Source: Pseudomonas sp. RIT288 (GTDB lineage: Bacteria > Pseudomonadota > Gammaproteobacteria > Pseudomonadales > Pseudomonadaceae). Taken from it: DNA of 64,000 nt. Shown here one piece after another: positions 26,467 to 36,239 of the stretch; positions within the stretch are counted from its first letter, which is position 1, and the number at the start of each line of letters is the position of its first letter. The position numbers were made by a program, and so were the translations under genes. The stretch covers positions 62,001-126,000 of the forward strand of contig NZ_JFYN01000003.1 in assembly GCF_000631985.1 (NCBI RefSeq), in the 5' to 3' direction. The notes beneath the pieces were generated by a model. It did no database searches. It was given only the letters and a program-made list of their open reading frames with translations, and had not been told where the DNA came from.

Positions 26467-27684
26467 ATGACCGACTCCGCAAGCACCGACTTCACTCGCA
26501 CTGACCGCGCCATCCGTACAGAAAAACTGCCCTATGCCGCCTTACTGGCGTTCGCCATGACCGGCTTCATTGCCATCCTCACCGAGACCCTGCCGGCCGG
26601 GCTGCTGCCGCAGATCGGTGCCGGGCTTGGGGTCAGCGAAGTGCTCGCCGGGCAACTGGTGACGCTGTATGCACTGGGCTCGATTGTCGCGGCAATTCCG
26701 CTGACCGTCGCCACTCGCGGCTGGCCACGGCGACGCGTGTTGCTGATGACGGTTGGCGGGTTCCTGGTGTTCAACACCGTGACCACGCTCTCCAGCCATT
26801 ACGGCCTGACCCTCGCGTCGCGGTTTCTCGCCGGGATGGCGGCGGGTTTGTCGTGGGGGATCATGGCCGGGTACGCCCGTGGCATCGTGCCGGTGCATCA
26901 GCAGGGACGAGCGTTGGCAATCGCCATGCTCGGCACGCCGGTGGCACTGTCGCTGGGCACCCCGGCGGGAACCTGGCTGGGCAACCTGATCGGCTGGCGC
27001 GCCTCGTTCGGAATCATGTCGGCGCTCGCCTTGGTGCTGGCGGCGTGGATTGTGCTGGCGGTGCCGGATCGTCCTGGCCAGACCAGCGCCGAACGCCTGC
27101 CGTTGCTGCAATCGCTGCGTTTGCCGGGCGTACGACCGGTGCTGTTCGTGGTGCTGACCTGGATGCTCGGGCACAACATTCTCTACACCTACATTGCGCC
27201 GTTCCTGATGCAGGCCGGGCTGGCCGAGCGGGTCGATCTGGTGCTGCTGGTGTTCGGCCTGTGTTCGCTGGTCGGGATCTGGATCATCGGCATGCTGGTG
27301 GATCGCTGGTTGCGGCGGCTGACGCTGATCAGCCTCGCGGTGTTTGCCGTGACCGCACTGGTGTTGGCGCTGATGTCCCCGTCGCCGTGGCTGATCTACG
27401 CCTGCATGGCGGTGTGGGGCCTGTCGTTCGGCGGTTCGGCGACGTTGCTGCTGACGGCTGCCGCGGATTCTGCCGGCGAGCATGTGGACGTGGTGCAGGC
27501 GATGCTCACCACCGCCTGGAACGTGGCGATTGCCGGCGGCGGCCTGTTTGGCGGGCTGCTGCTGGATCGGGCGGGGGCGATGTCGTTTCCGTGGGCATTG
27601 TTGATCCTCTCGCTGATTGCGCTGGCGACGGTGTGGATCAACAGCCATCACAGTTTCAAACCGGGCCGGCGCGTCACCGCATGA
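26467..27684 (+). CDS. MFS transporter, DHA1 type (AraJ/sugar-efflux-like)
   Basis: 405-residue inner-membrane transporter with about 12 hydrophobic segments. It has the DHA1 motif A region (ITETLPAGLLPQIGAGLGVSEVLAGQLVTLYALGS in pieces; RGWPRRRVLL between segments 2 and 3) and the motif C-like GTPVALSLGTPAGTWLG in segment 5. It resembles proton-coupled exporters of sugars or drugs. The start at 26467 has AAAGGGAGCTGCAC upstream. It stands alone, flanked by REP pairs. Confidence 0.9.
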   Translation: MTDSASTDFTRTDRAIRTEKLPYAALLAFAMTGFIAILTETLPAGLLPQIGAGLGVSEVLAGQLVTLYALGSIVAAIPLTVATRGWPRRRVLLMTVGGFLVFNTVTTLSSHYGLTLASRFLAGMAAGLSWGIMAGYARGIVPVHQQGRALAIAMLGTPVALSLGTPAGTWLGNLIGWRASFGIMSALALVLAAWIVLAVPDRPGQTSAERLPLLQSLRLPGVRPVLFVVLTWMLGHNILYTYIAPFLMQAGLAERVDLVLLVFGLCSLVGIWIIGMLVDRWLRRLTLISLAVFAVTALVLALMSPSPWLIYACMAVWGLSFGGSATLLLTAAADSAGEHVDVVQAMLTTAWNVAIAGGGLFGGLLLDRAGAMSFPWALLILSLIALATVWINSHHSFKPGRRVTA

Positions 27685-27687
27685 CTC

Positions 27688-27776
27688 TGTAGGAGTGAGC
27701 CTGCTCGCGATGGCGTTTTATCAGACAGGGATGATTTGACTGGGGAGACGCTATCGCGAGCAGGCTCACTCCTACA
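27688..27776. repeat. REP pair (GGAGTGAGCCTGCTCGCGA family)
   Basis: Inverted arms GTAGGAGTGAGCCTGCTCGC and complement, between the MFS gene and the TauE/SafE gene. Same family as 46049-46137 and related to 32325-32416. Confidence 0.92.
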
Positions 27777-27895
27777 GTAGAAATGTTGCGGATTTGAACA
27801 AAGGCATAACGATAGACCGCATCGATATATGTGGTTATATGAAAAATCGCTATGCTGCGGGCCAGATTTTTCCTGTCGTTTTTCTGGACGTCTTA

Positions 27896-28681
27896 ATGGA
27901 ATTGGCAAATTTCGGCCTGGTCATCGCCGGGCTGGTGGTGGGTTTTATTGTCGGCATGACCGGTGTCGGCGGCGGTTCGTTGATGACGCCGATCCTGCTG
28001 TGGTTCGGCATCAATCCGGCAACAGCGGTGGGCACGGACCTGCTGTACGCGGCCATTACCAAATCCAGTGGCGTGCTGGTGCACAAGAAGAACAACAACA
28101 TCGACTGGGCCATCACCGGATGGCTGACGCTGGGCAGCGTACCTGCAGTCGCCCTGACACTGTGGTTCCTCAGCACCCTGCACACTGCGCCCGAGGCGAT
28201 GAACGCGATCATCAAGCAAGCCTTGGGCTTCGTACTGTTCGCCACGGCGCTGGCGATTCTGTTCAAGAAGCGCCTGCTCGAATTCGCCCACAAACGCGCG
28301 GGCGGCAACTACAACCCGAGCGGCGCGCGCCTGAACGTGATGACGGTGATCACCGGGCTGATCCTCGGCACCATGGTCGCCCTGACCTCGATCGGCGCTG
28401 GCGCCCTCGGCACGGTCGCGCTGTTCATCCTTTATCCGCTGCTGCCGACCCGTCGGCTGGTCGGCACCGAAATCGCCCACGCCGTGCCGCTGACGCTGGT
28501 TGCCGGTCTGGGCCATGCGAGCATGGGCAACATGGATTGGGGCGTGCTGGGCTTCCTGCTGATGGGCTCGCTGCCGGGCATCTGGCTCGGCAGTCACCTG
28601 ACCGGGCGCATTTCCGATGAATTGCTGCGCCCGTGCCTGGCGACCATGCTGCTGTTGATCGGCTACAAACTGGCGTTCTGA
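27896..28681 (+). CDS. TauE/SafE family sulfite/organosulfonate exporter-like permease
   Basis: 261 residues from the ATG at 27896. The open frame extends upstream to 27794, but that extension lacks family features. Seven or eight hydrophobic segments are visible. The family signature GMTGVGGGSLMTPIL lies in the first segment pair and is mirrored by the second-half TSIGAGALGTVALFILYP. The paired Gly-rich motifs show the internal duplication typical of TauE/SafE. These proteins export sulfite or sulfonates, or transport other small anions. No sulfur-metabolism genes are adjacent, so the substrate is open. Confidence 0.88.
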   Translation: MELANFGLVIAGLVVGFIVGMTGVGGGSLMTPILLWFGINPATAVGTDLLYAAITKSSGVLVHKKNNNIDWAITGWLTLGSVPAVALTLWFLSTLHTAPEAMNAIIKQALGFVLFATALAILFKKRLLEFAHKRAGGNYNPSGARLNVMTVITGLILGTMVALTSIGAGALGTVALFILYPLLPTRRLVGTEIAHAVPLTLVAGLGHASMGNMDWGVLGFLLMGSLPGIWLGSHLTGRISDELLRPCLATMLLLIGYKLAF

Positions 28682-28710
28682 CGCATCCCTGTCGTAACGC
28701 CACCGTCCCC

Positions 28711-28771
28711 TGTAGGAGCTGCCGCAGGCTGCGATCTTTTATAAAGATCGCAGCCTGCGGCAGCTCCTACA
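28711..28771. repeat. REP pair (GGAGCTGCCGCAGGCTGCGATC family), compact
   Basis: GTAGGAGCTGCCGCAGGCTG and complement with a centre of only about ten bases, giving a near-continuous 60-base hairpin. Its right end touches the stop of the GNAT gene. Confidence 0.93.
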
Positions 28772-29240
28772 CTGGGGTATGAAGGATGTTGAATTTCATG
28801 ACGGTCACCGGCAAATCCTCGTACACCAGATCCTCGACCACCTCCCACCCCAGCCGCGCATACAGCGACTGCGCCGCGTCGGTGTACAGATACAACTCGG
28901 TCACGCCCAGCGCCGCCGCTTCATCGACGATCCGGTTGACCAGTTGCGAAGCAATCCCGCGTCCGCGCTCCTCGGCCTTCACGTAGACGCCTGCCAGCCA
29001 CGGGGTCAGTTGCGGGCGGATCTTCATGTCGCTGTCGATCAGCAGCGCGCCACCGAGCAATCGGCCGTCTTCAATGGCCACCACTGCGCTGGGAATTGCA
29101 CCTTTGCCGCAGGCGGCACGCATCCGTTCGGTGCGGGCCTCAAGAGTATCGCCGTCACGGAATTCGCCCCATTCCTTGAAGTTGAGTTCGGCCAGTTCTT
29201 CAATAAATTCGGGACGATCGCACAGGTAGTCGATGGGCAT
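28767..29240 (-). CDS. GNAT family N-acetyltransferase
   Basis: 157-residue cytosolic acetyltransferase. The acetyl-CoA binding motif A is seen as VKAEERGRGIASQLVNRIV (R-G-x-G-x-A form). It is preceded by the beta-4 strand WLAGVYV and followed by LYTDAAQSLYARLGWEVVED, typical of GNAT motif B. Length is normal. Substrate unknown. It is a single gene convergent with the TauE/SafE gene across a REP pair. Confidence 0.9.
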   Translation of the reverse strand: MPIDYLCDRPEFIEELAELNFKEWGEFRDGDTLEARTERMRAACGKGAIPSAVVAIEDGRLLGGALLIDSDMKIRPQLTPWLAGVYVKAEERGRGIASQLVNRIVDEAAALGVTELYLYTDAAQSLYARLGWEVVEDLVYEDLPVTVMKFNILHTPV

Positions 29241-29449
29241 GGATTGAACTCCTTTTCATGGGCGGAACAGCCAGCCTAATGTGCTCACAAAAGGTAATCA
29301 AATCCATGTCACGATTGTGCGCAGGCGGTTGCGCAATGACGCGGCTGACCTAAGCTTCTGACAAGGCGAAACATATTTGCCGGGCACGACCCCGGAACAA
29401 TCGCCGCGATGCGCAATCATTAGAGCGTGGATATCAAAAGGAGATGCGC

Positions 29450-30022
29450 ATGCTCATCAGGTCACTGACCCTGACACTCTTGCTGGCGATTGCCGGCCCC
29501 TTGTTCGCCGCTGACAACGACTCGCCCATAGCCGGGGATAGGGGGCGGGCCCGGCCGTTGATCGTGATCGCACAAAGCACCATCGACCCAGTGTGGGTGG
29601 GGCTGAAAAAGTCGCTGGAAGATCCGGCGAACAAGAAAGGTGTGACTGACCGCAACATCAAGGTCTACACCATCCTCAATATGGCCGGACAACTCGATGG
29701 CAAGGATCTCGGTCAGCAAGACACCATGGCTTTGCTGCGGTCGCTGAAACTCGGTGCCGGCGCGTACCCGAAAGTGTTCCTGCTGGGCAAGGACGGCGAG
29801 ACCAAGCTCTCGGCCTCGGGCGATGAAGCGAAGACGGTGGACCTGAAGAAAATCTTCGACACGGTTGATGCCCTGCCGGCGAGCGAGAAAGAAATCAGCG
29901 CACCGACAGTGGCCGAAACCGCCGCCGCAGCTGCCGAACCGGCAGCCAAGAAAGGCGAGAAGGGCGCCAAGGCGAGCAAGCCGGCGAAACCGAGCAAGCC
30001 ACCGGAAATGCCGGATGATTGA
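29450..30022 (+). CDS. DUF4174-type exported protein
   Basis: 190-residue exported protein. The start at 29450 is preferred over the ATG at 29444 because AAAAGGAG then sits six bases away. A signal peptide ends near residue 20 (AIAGPLFA before ADND). The DUF4174 domain, a thioredoxin-like fold without CxxC, covers about residues 35-135, with RPLIVIAQS, YTILNMAG and FLLGKDGETKLSASG. The tail is alanine/lysine/proline-rich (AKKGEKGAKASKPAKPSKPP) and probably disordered. The family has no settled function. Confidence 0.8.
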   Translation: MLIRSLTLTLLLAIAGPLFAADNDSPIAGDRGRARPLIVIAQSTIDPVWVGLKKSLEDPANKKGVTDRNIKVYTILNMAGQLDGKDLGQQDTMALLRSLKLGAGAYPKVFLLGKDGETKLSASGDEAKTVDLKKIFDTVDALPASEKEISAPTVAETAAAAAEPAAKKGEKGAKASKPAKPSKPPEMPDD

Positions 30023-30039
30023 TGGCATGGCCTGAATCA

Positions 30040-30113
30040 AAAAGATCGCAGCCTGCGGCAGCTCCTACATAGAACCGGTGTAGGAGCTGCCGCAGGCTGC
30101 GATCTTTTGATTT
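30040..30113. repeat. REP pair (GGAGCTGCCGCAGGCTGCGATC family), reversed order
   Basis: Here the arms are arranged tail-to-tail: AAAGATCGCAGCCTGCGGCA first, then GTAGGAGCTGCCGCAGGCTG and GATCTTTTGA. The AT-rich ends therefore lie outside and the CTCCTACA ends inside. Most other pairs in the window have the opposite arrangement. Confidence 0.9.
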
Positions 30114-31280
30114 TCAGTCGGTTAAAACACTGAGGATCGTGTGAGCAATCTTCACCCGCTCCGGAATCGGAAAGTTCTTGTTCGCCAGAATCACCACGCC
30201 GACATCCTTCGACGGCACAAACGCCACGTAACTGCCAAAACCACCCGTAGACCCGGTTTTGTTCAGCAGCACATTATCCGCCTGCGGCAGTGGCGAGTTG
30301 AGCCACTGCACCTTGTGCGGCTGCATGGCCATTTCCGTGCTGTTACCGGCCAGCAAACGTTCGAGGCTGATCGGGTAACGGTACATTTCCCAGCCCAGAC
30401 CCTGAGTCATGTCGCCGACGCTGTAGTAACCGGTGTGGGTATTGGCAATGGCTTGTTGCAGCGGCGTTTCGAGGCTCGCCGGTTTCAGGTTGGCCTGCAC
30501 GTAACGCAGCATGTCGGCGGCGCTGGTTTTCACACCGTAGGCTGGCGAGTCCATCGCGCCCGGGGTGACGCGCACCGGTTGATTGTTCTTGTCGTAGCCC
30601 TGCGCGTACAGGCTCATTTGCGCTTTTGGCACCTGCAGGTAGGTGTGTTGCAGGCCGAGTTTCGGCAACAGGGTTTCGCTCATCGCCTGATCATAGGGCT
30701 GGCCAAGGGTCTTGGCGGCCAGATAACCGAACAGGCCCAGGCTCGGGTTGGAATACAGACGCTGGCTGCCGGCCGGGAAGCTCGGTTTCCACTGTTGGTA
30801 GTAGCCGAGCATCTTGTCCGCCGAATCCCACTGGTCAGGGAATTGCAGCGGCAGGCCGCCGGCGCTGTAGGTGCCCAGTTGCAGCACGCTGATGTTGTCG
30901 AAAGCGCTGCCTTTCAGTTCCGGCCAGAGTTGGCTGGCCTTGGTCGACAGATCCAGTTTGCCGGTCGCCTGCGCATAGCCGGCCAAGGTGGCGGCGAAGG
31001 TTTTACTCACCGAGCCGATTTCGAACAGGGTGTTTTCGCTGACTTTCTGCCCGGTATCCTTGGCGGCGACGCCGTAGTTAAAGTAATGCGGTTGGCCGTT
31101 GATGGTGATGGCGACGGCGAGGCCCGGAACCTGCTGTTGCTGCATCACCGGGGTGACGGCTTTGTTCACCAGGGCTTGCAGTTGCTCGTCGCTGGGCGTG
31201 GCAGCCATGCACGCGTTAGCAGCGAAAATGACGCCGAATGCGCTGCAGGAAATGACTTTGCTCGGGTTGATGAAGGACAT
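30114..31280 (-). CDS. ampC: Class C beta-lactamase (AmpC)
   Basis: 388-residue periplasmic serine beta-lactamase from the ATG at 31280; an ATG six codons upstream is also in frame. The signal peptide ends at about residue 27 (NACMA before ATPSD). Active-site motifs are all present: S-V-S-K (nucleophile Ser and Lys in FEIGSVSKTFAA), Y-S-N (QRLYSNPSLGLFG) and K-T-G (LLNKTGSTGGFGSY). It hydrolyses penicillins and cephalosporins. It is divergent from an ampR-type regulator, the standard inducible arrangement in Pseudomonas. Confidence 0.96.
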   Translation of the reverse strand: MSFINPSKVISCSAFGVIFAANACMAATPSDEQLQALVNKAVTPVMQQQQVPGLAVAITINGQPHYFNYGVAAKDTGQKVSENTLFEIGSVSKTFAATLAGYAQATGKLDLSTKASQLWPELKGSAFDNISVLQLGTYSAGGLPLQFPDQWDSADKMLGYYQQWKPSFPAGSQRLYSNPSLGLFGYLAAKTLGQPYDQAMSETLLPKLGLQHTYLQVPKAQMSLYAQGYDKNNQPVRVTPGAMDSPAYGVKTSAADMLRYVQANLKPASLETPLQQAIANTHTGYYSVGDMTQGLGWEMYRYPISLERLLAGNSTEMAMQPHKVQWLNSPLPQADNVLLNKTGSTGGFGSYVAFVPSKDVGVVILANKNFPIPERVKIAHTILSVLTD

Positions 31281-31440
31281 GAGTGAACCACTCTCCATGA
31301 GTGTTGAGGGTGATATCCCGCTACACTGCGGGCGATTTTCTTGTTGGTCGACTGATCAGCGCGGTCAATTTAGGCAGTTCGGCGGCGATCGACAAACGAT
31401 GATATTTCGCATGAGCCATTAGAAAAATTTGGGACCAGGC
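31281..31440. promoter_or_regulatory. ampC-ampR divergent control region
   Basis: 160 bases between the two divergent starts. An AT-rich patch with ATTAGAAAAATTTG at 31418-31431 lies just before ampR, the sort of place where AmpR binds in other species. The exact operator is not proven from the sequence. Confidence 0.5.
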
Positions 31441-32313
31441 ATGATTCGACCTCAACTGCCGCTCAATGCACTGCGCGCGTTCGAAGCCTCGGCGCGGCAT
31501 CTGAGCTTTACCCGTGCCGCCGTGGAGCTGTGCGTGACTCAGGCGGCGGTGAGCCATCAGGTCAAAAGCCTTGAGGCGCAGCTCAATCTCACTCTGTTCA
31601 AACGCCTGCCCCGCGGGCTGATGCTGACCAGTGAAGGGGAGACCCTGTTGCCGGTTTTGACCACTTCATTCGATCACATCGCACAGATGCTCGAGCGGCT
31701 GGCCGGCGGTCTGTATCGGGAAATGTTGACGGTGGGTGCCGTTGGAACCTTTGCGGTCGGTTGGCTGCTGCCACGGCTGGCAGACTTCCAGGCGAAACAT
31801 CCGCTCATAGATTTGCGGCTGTCGACTAACAACAACCGAGTCGACGTCGCCGCAGAAGGGCTGGATTACGCGATTCGTTTTGGCGCCGGGGCGTGGCACG
31901 GCATCGAGGCAACGCGCTTGCTTGATGCTCCATTATCGGTGTTGTGCGTGCCGGAAATTGCCCGGCAGTTGCACACCCCGGGCGATCTGCTGCAACAGCG
32001 TTTGCTGCGTTCCTATCGCACCGATGAATGGCCGGAATGGTTTCATGCCGCAGGCCTGGCAACCCACGCAGCACCGCCGCAGAGCATTGTGTTCGATTCG
32101 TCGCTGGCGATGATGGAAGCCGCGCTGCAGGGCAGCGGAGTAGCGTTGGCACCGCCGTTGATGTTCGCCCGGCAACTGGCGGCGGACGTGATTCGTCAGC
32201 CGTTTGCGATTGAAATCACCACCGGCAGTTATTGGCTGACGCGCTTGCAGTCGCGCCCGGAGACGGTGGCGATGGGTGCGTTCAAAAACTGGCTGCTACA
32301 AATTTCTGCCTGA
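31441..32313 (+). CDS. ampR: LysR-family regulator of beta-lactamase, AmpR
   Basis: 290-residue LysR regulator from the ATG at 31441; a start at 31429 is also possible. The N-terminal helix-turn-helix (RPQLPLNALRAFEASARHLSFTRAAVELCVTQAAVSHQ in pieces) matches AmpR closely. The effector domain begins near residue 90. AmpR senses muropeptides and UDP-MurNAc-pentapeptide and switches ampC on during cell-wall stress. The divergent ampC supports the call. Confidence 0.93.
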   Translation: MIRPQLPLNALRAFEASARHLSFTRAAVELCVTQAAVSHQVKSLEAQLNLTLFKRLPRGLMLTSEGETLLPVLTTSFDHIAQMLERLAGGLYREMLTVGAVGTFAVGWLLPRLADFQAKHPLIDLRLSTNNNRVDVAAEGLDYAIRFGAGAWHGIEATRLLDAPLSVLCVPEIARQLHTPGDLLQQRLLRSYRTDEWPEWFHAAGLATHAAPPQSIVFDSSLAMMEAALQGSGVALAPPLMFARQLAADVIRQPFAIEITTGSYWLTRLQSRPETVAMGAFKNWLLQISA

Positions 32314-32324
32314 CATAAATCCCC

Positions 32325-32416
32325 CTGTGGGAGCGAGCCTGCTCGCGAAAGCGGTGTGTCAGACGACAAAAATGTTGGCTGTTTTACCGCATTCGCGAGC
32401 AGGCTCGCTCCCACAG
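32325..32416. repeat. REP pair (GGGAGCGAGCCTGCTCGCGA family)
   Basis: Inverted arms GTGGGAGCGAGCCTGCTCGC and complement, between ampR and the glucarate dehydratase stop. Confidence 0.92.
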
Positions 32417-32443
32417 GGACGGCAGTGGACTGCAGATCAGAAT

Positions 32444-33787
32444 TCAGCGCACCAGGCACGGCCGCTTGTTATCGAACGTCCACCCCGGAATCAAAAACTG
32501 CATCGCCACGCTGTCATCCCGCGCCCCGAGGCCCATGCCTTTGTACAGCTCGTGAGCTTTGGCCAGTTGATCCAGGTCCAGCTCCACCCCCAGCCCAGGT
32601 TTCTGCGGCACTTGCACGCAACCGTCGACAATTTGCAGCGGGGCCTTGGTCAGACGCTGGCCGTCCTGCCAGATCCAGTGCGTGTCGATGGCAGTGATGT
32701 TGCCCGGTGCCGCTGCCGCGACGTGGGTAAACATCGCCAAAGAAATATCGAAATGGTTGTTGGAGTGCGAGCCCCAGGTCAGGCCCCACTCGTGGCACAG
32801 TTGCGCGACACGCACCGAGCCCTGCATGGTCCAGAAGTGCGGGTCGGCCAGAGGAATGTCCACCGACTGCAGCTGAATGGCGTGGCCCATCTCGCGCCAG
32901 TCGGTGGCGATCATGTTGGTCGCGGTCTTCAGTCCGGTAGCGCGGCGAAATTCGGCCATGACTTCACGACCTGAGTAACCGTTTTCCGCACCGCACGGGT
33001 CTTCGGCGTAAGCCAGCACCTTATGTTGATCGCGGCACAGACGGATCGCTTCCTTCAGTGACCACGCGCCGTTCGGATCAAGCGTGATGCGCGCCTCGGG
33101 AAAGCGTTCGGCCAGCGCCGTCACCGCTTCGATTTCGGCATCGCCACTGAGCACGCCGCCCTTGAGTTTGAAGTCCTGGAAGCCGTATTTCGCTTGAGCC
33201 GCTTCGGCCAGGCGCACGACGGCTTCGGCGGTCATGGCCTTCTCGTGACGCACGCGGAACCAGTCGTTATCGGCCTCCGGTTCGCTGCGATAGGCGAGGC
33301 TGGTTTCGCGCTGGTCACCGACATAGAACAGATAACCGAGCATCTTCACTTGATCACGTTGCTGGCCTTCGCCGAGCAGCGCCGCGACCGGCACGTCGAG
33401 GTGTTGTCCGAGCAGGTCGAGCAGGGCGGCTTCGAGCCCGGTGACCGCGTGGATGGTGATGCGCAGGTCGAACGTCTGCAGGCCACGGCCACCGGCATCA
33501 CGCTCGGCGAAGGTCTGGCGCACCTGATTGAGGATTTTCTGATAGTTGCCGATCGCGCTGCCGAGCACTAGGCTGCGGGCGTCCTCCAGCGTCTGGCGGA
33601 TGCGCTCGCCGCCGGGCACTTCACCGACGCCGGTGTGCCCGGCGTTGTCCTTGAGGATGACGATGTTGCGGGTGAAAAACGGCCCGTGGGCGCCGCTCAG
33701 GTTGAGCAGCATGCCGTCGTGGCCGGCCACGGGAATCACCTGCATGTCGGTGATGATTGGCGCTTTGGCAGTGTCGTGTGCGGTCAT
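32444..33787 (-). CDS. gudD: Glucarate dehydratase
   Basis: 447-residue enolase-superfamily enzyme (E. coli GudD is 446). It removes water from D-glucarate to give 5-dehydro-4-deoxy-glucarate. Visible blocks: [18 protein letters not shown] at the N-terminal capping domain; [11 protein letters not shown] with the K-x-K-type base; [12 protein letters not shown] and [27 protein letters not shown] with metal-ligand acids; and [21 protein letters not shown] with the catalytic His region. It lies 25 bases after the transporter gene on the same strand, so the two form an operon for glucarate use. Confidence 0.95.
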   Translation of the reverse strand: MTAHDTAKAPIITDMQVIPVAGHDGMLLNLSGAHGPFFTRNIVILKDNAGHTGVGEVPGGERIRQTLEDARSLVLGSAIGNYQKILNQVRQTFAERDAGGRGLQTFDLRITIHAVTGLEAALLDLLGQHLDVPVAALLGEGQQRDQVKMLGYLFYVGDQRETSLAYRSEPEADNDWFRVRHEKAMTAEAVVRLAEAAQAKYGFQDFKLKGGVLSGDAEIEAVTALAERFPEARITLDPNGAWSLKEAIRLCRDQHKVLAYAEDPCGAENGYSGREVMAEFRRATGLKTATNMIATDWREMGHAIQLQSVDIPLADPHFWTMQGSVRVAQLCHEWGLTWGSHSNNHFDISLAMFTHVAAAAPGNITAIDTHWIWQDGQRLTKAPLQIVDGCVQVPQKPGLGVELDLDQLAKAHELYKGMGLGARDDSVAMQFLIPGWTFDNKRPCLVR

Positions 33788-33812
33788 GGTTTTTATCCTA
33801 ATCAGACAGAAT

Positions 33813-35159
33813 TCAGGCGTGTTTCGGCGCGGCTTTGGTCAGGGCGAGGTCAGCAGCCGGTTTCGGGGTGGTGCGGGCAGCGAAGACGATGATGGCGGCG
33901 ATGATCGAGGTCGCGGCCAGGCCGTAGAGGCCGCCCTGGATCGAACCGGTGTGTTCTTCGAGCAGACCGAAGGTGGTCGGCGCAACGAAGCCGCCGAGGT
34001 TGCCCACCGAGTTGATCAGCGCGATCACTGCCGCGGCGATTCGCGCATCCAGATAGGCCTGCGGAATCGGCCAGAACAACGATGAGGCGGACTTGAAACC
34101 CAGCGCGGCAAAACAGATCGCGACAAAGGCGAAAATAGGCCCGCCGGTGGTGGACATGAACATCCCCGCTGCGGCGATCAACAACGCGGTGGCGACCCAG
34201 GCCTGCTGGTGCTTCCACTTGGTCGAGAAGGCAGCGAAGGCGTACATGCCAATGATTGACAGCAGCCATGGAATCGAGTTGAACAGCCCGACCTGGAAAT
34301 CGCTCATCTCGCCCATTTTCTTGATGATGCTCGGCAGCCAGAACGTCGCGGCGTAGATCGTCAGCTGGATGAAAAAGTAGATCAGACAGAACAGGATGAT
34401 CTGCCGGTCCTTGAGCAGTTTGCCTATTGATGGGCGGATCGGCGTCGCGGCTTCGCGGGCCTTCTGTTCATCATCGATGGCGCCGACCAGTGCGTCCTGT
34501 TCGGCGCGGGTCAGCCATTTCGCGTCATGGGGTTTGGCGTCGAGCCAGAACCAGACGAACACGCACAGCCCCACGGAAAACATCCCCTCGATGAAGTACA
34601 TCCACTGCCAGCCGTGCATGCCCAGACCATTGATCTGCAAGAGCAGGCCGGACAGCGGGCCGGAGATCAGCGAGGCGACTGCCGAACCACTGAGGAAAAT
34701 CGCGATGGCCTTGCCGCGTTCGGCGCCGGGTAGCCAGCGGGTGAAGTAGTAGATCACCCCGGGAAAGAACCCGGCCTCGGCCACGCCGAGCAGAAAGCGC
34801 AGGATGTAAAAGTGCGTTTCGTTCTGGATGAACGCCATGCCGGCGGCGACCAGGCCCCAGGTGAGCATGATGCGGGTCAGCCAGATACGCGCGCCGACTT
34901 TCTGCAGGAGCATGTTGGACGGCACTTCGAACAGCGCGTAACCGATGAAGAACAGACCGGCGCCGAAGCCGTAGGCAGCAGCCCCGATGCCCAGATCATG
35001 TTCCATGTGGGTGCGGACGAAACCGATGTTCACCCGGTCAATGTAGTTGACGATGAACATGATCACGAAGAGCGGCAGGACGTGGCGTTTCACTTTCGAG
35101 ATGGCGCACGCGAGTGTCGAATCGACGCCCTCGTTCATCCCGGAGACGGAGGTTTTCAC
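33813..35159 (-). CDS. MFS transporter, ACS family, probable D-glucarate uptake
   Basis: 448 residues if the GTG at 35159 is used, which has GGGAG eight bases upstream; a GTG at 35174 would add five residues. About 12 membrane segments are visible. The first-segment region reads [12 protein letters not shown], and [26 protein letters not shown] is the anion:cation symporter family signature. It is upstream of gudD in the same unit and divergent from a GntR regulator, so glucarate/galactarate uptake is the likely role. The substrate is inferred from context only. Confidence 0.88.
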   Translation of the reverse strand: MKTSVSGMNEGVDSTLACAISKVKRHVLPLFVIMFIVNYIDRVNIGFVRTHMEHDLGIGAAAYGFGAGLFFIGYALFEVPSNMLLQKVGARIWLTRIMLTWGLVAAGMAFIQNETHFYILRFLLGVAEAGFFPGVIYYFTRWLPGAERGKAIAIFLSGSAVASLISGPLSGLLLQINGLGMHGWQWMYFIEGMFSVGLCVFVWFWLDAKPHDAKWLTRAEQDALVGAIDDEQKAREAATPIRPSIGKLLKDRQIILFCLIYFFIQLTIYAATFWLPSIIKKMGEMSDFQVGLFNSIPWLLSIIGMYAFAAFSTKWKHQQAWVATALLIAAAGMFMSTTGGPIFAFVAICFAALGFKSASSLFWPIPQAYLDARIAAAVIALINSVGNLGGFVAPTTFGLLEEHTGSIQGGLYGLAATSIIAAIIVFAARTTPKPAADLALTKAAPKHA

Positions 35160-35241
35160 TTGGTTTTCTCCCACTGATTATTTTTATGCGGGGTAGGGCT
35201 GGGTATTGCGTTGTTGATAGACATCATACAACTGAGATTTT

Positions 35242-35252
35242 TTGTCCTACAA
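35242..35252. promoter_or_regulatory. TTGTNNNACAA operator candidate (transporter side)
   Basis: TTGTCCTACAA, 83 bases upstream of the transporter start. It shares the TTGT-N3-ACAA form with the site at 35430-35440 near the regulator gene. This is the expected shape for an FCD-type GntR operator. Confidence 0.5.
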
Positions 35253-35429
35253 GTGGGGTGAAGTGATTAAATTTGTCTGATAAGCAGTTTTTTTATGTCT
35301 TTTTAGCTAATCAAGGCGGTTTTATTGGCCTTCAAGGGCGTTTGTTTCACTGTTAACGATGATGTTCAGACTTCTTGAAACGCGCTCAACTGACATATTG
35401 GGGCGAGGGTAATTCGGGTTTGTTGAGTG

Positions 35430-35440
35430 TTGTCATACAA
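35430..35440. promoter_or_regulatory. TTGTNNNACAA operator candidate (regulator side)
   Basis: TTGTCATACAA, 86 bases upstream of the GntR start. Together with 35242-35252 it suggests one regulator controlling both divergent promoters, including its own. The rest of this 350-base gap is AT-rich and has no gene. Confidence 0.55.
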
Positions 35441-35525
35441 GTTGATGGCGATTTCAGCACTAAAATCAATCTCGTCAGGCGCTGCGCAGTGCTACGATCT
35501 GCAAGCCTGATGACCGGAACCGATC

Positions 35526-36239
35526 ATGCAAGAAGACCTCGACGTCCCCGCGCCCAAACGTGCGCACAACCTCGCACACGACCTGGTGGAGAAACTTACC
35601 CAGAGCATCCTGCTCGGCCAGATGTCGCCCGGCGACAAGCTGCCGTCGGAGAACGCCATCGTTCAGGAGCACGGTGTCAGTCGCACGGTGGTGCGCGAGG
35701 CGATTTCCAAATTGCAGGCGTCGGGCCTGGTGGAGACGCGGCACGGCATTGGCACGTTCGTCATCGAGCGCGTCGCGGAGCAGGGCTTGCGGCTCAATGT
35801 CGATACCGCGCTCGGGGTGCGCAGCATTCTTGAATTGCGCATGGGCCTGGAGACGCAAGCCGCGGCGTTGGCGGCGCTACGGCGCAGCGAACAGCAATTG
35901 CTGCAGATGCGTCAGGCGCTGGATGACTATCAGCGTCTGCTGGACAGCAATGACAGTTGTGTTGAGGCTGATCGACGTTTTCATCTGCTGATCGCCGAGG
36001 CCACCGGCAACGTCTGCTTCAGCGAAATCATGCAGCACCTGGGCAGCGCGATGATTCCGCGTCAGCGGCTCAATGCCGCCGAGCGTGGCGCGGCGGATCT
36101 GAGCAAGCTGGGGCAGTTGGCCCATCTGGAGCACGAAGCGATCTTGAATGCGATCAAGCGGCAGGATCCGGACGCGGCGCGCGCGGCGATGTGGCTGCAC
36201 CTGACCAACAGTCGCGATCGCTTCAGTGCTCAAGGCTGA
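35526..36239 (+). CDS. FCD-type GntR regulator of the glucarate operon
   Basis: 237-residue regulator. The winged helix-turn-helix at about residues 12-80 contains the GntR signature (LGQMSPGDKLPSENAIVQEHGVSRTVVREAI in pieces). The FCD effector domain covers about 95-230, with metal-binding acids and histidines (ADRRFHLLIAEATGN, LAHLEHEAILNAI). It is divergent from the transporter-gudD operon, with matching palindromes between. The likely inducer is glucarate or a breakdown product; that part is inference. Confidence 0.9.
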   Translation: MQEDLDVPAPKRAHNLAHDLVEKLTQSILLGQMSPGDKLPSENAIVQEHGVSRTVVREAISKLQASGLVETRHGIGTFVIERVAEQGLRLNVDTALGVRSILELRMGLETQAAALAALRRSEQQLLQMRQALDDYQRLLDSNDSCVEADRRFHLLIAEATGNVCFSEIMQHLGSAMIPRQRLNAAERGAADLSKLGQLAHLEHEAILNAIKRQDPDAARAAMWLHLTNSRDRFSAQG

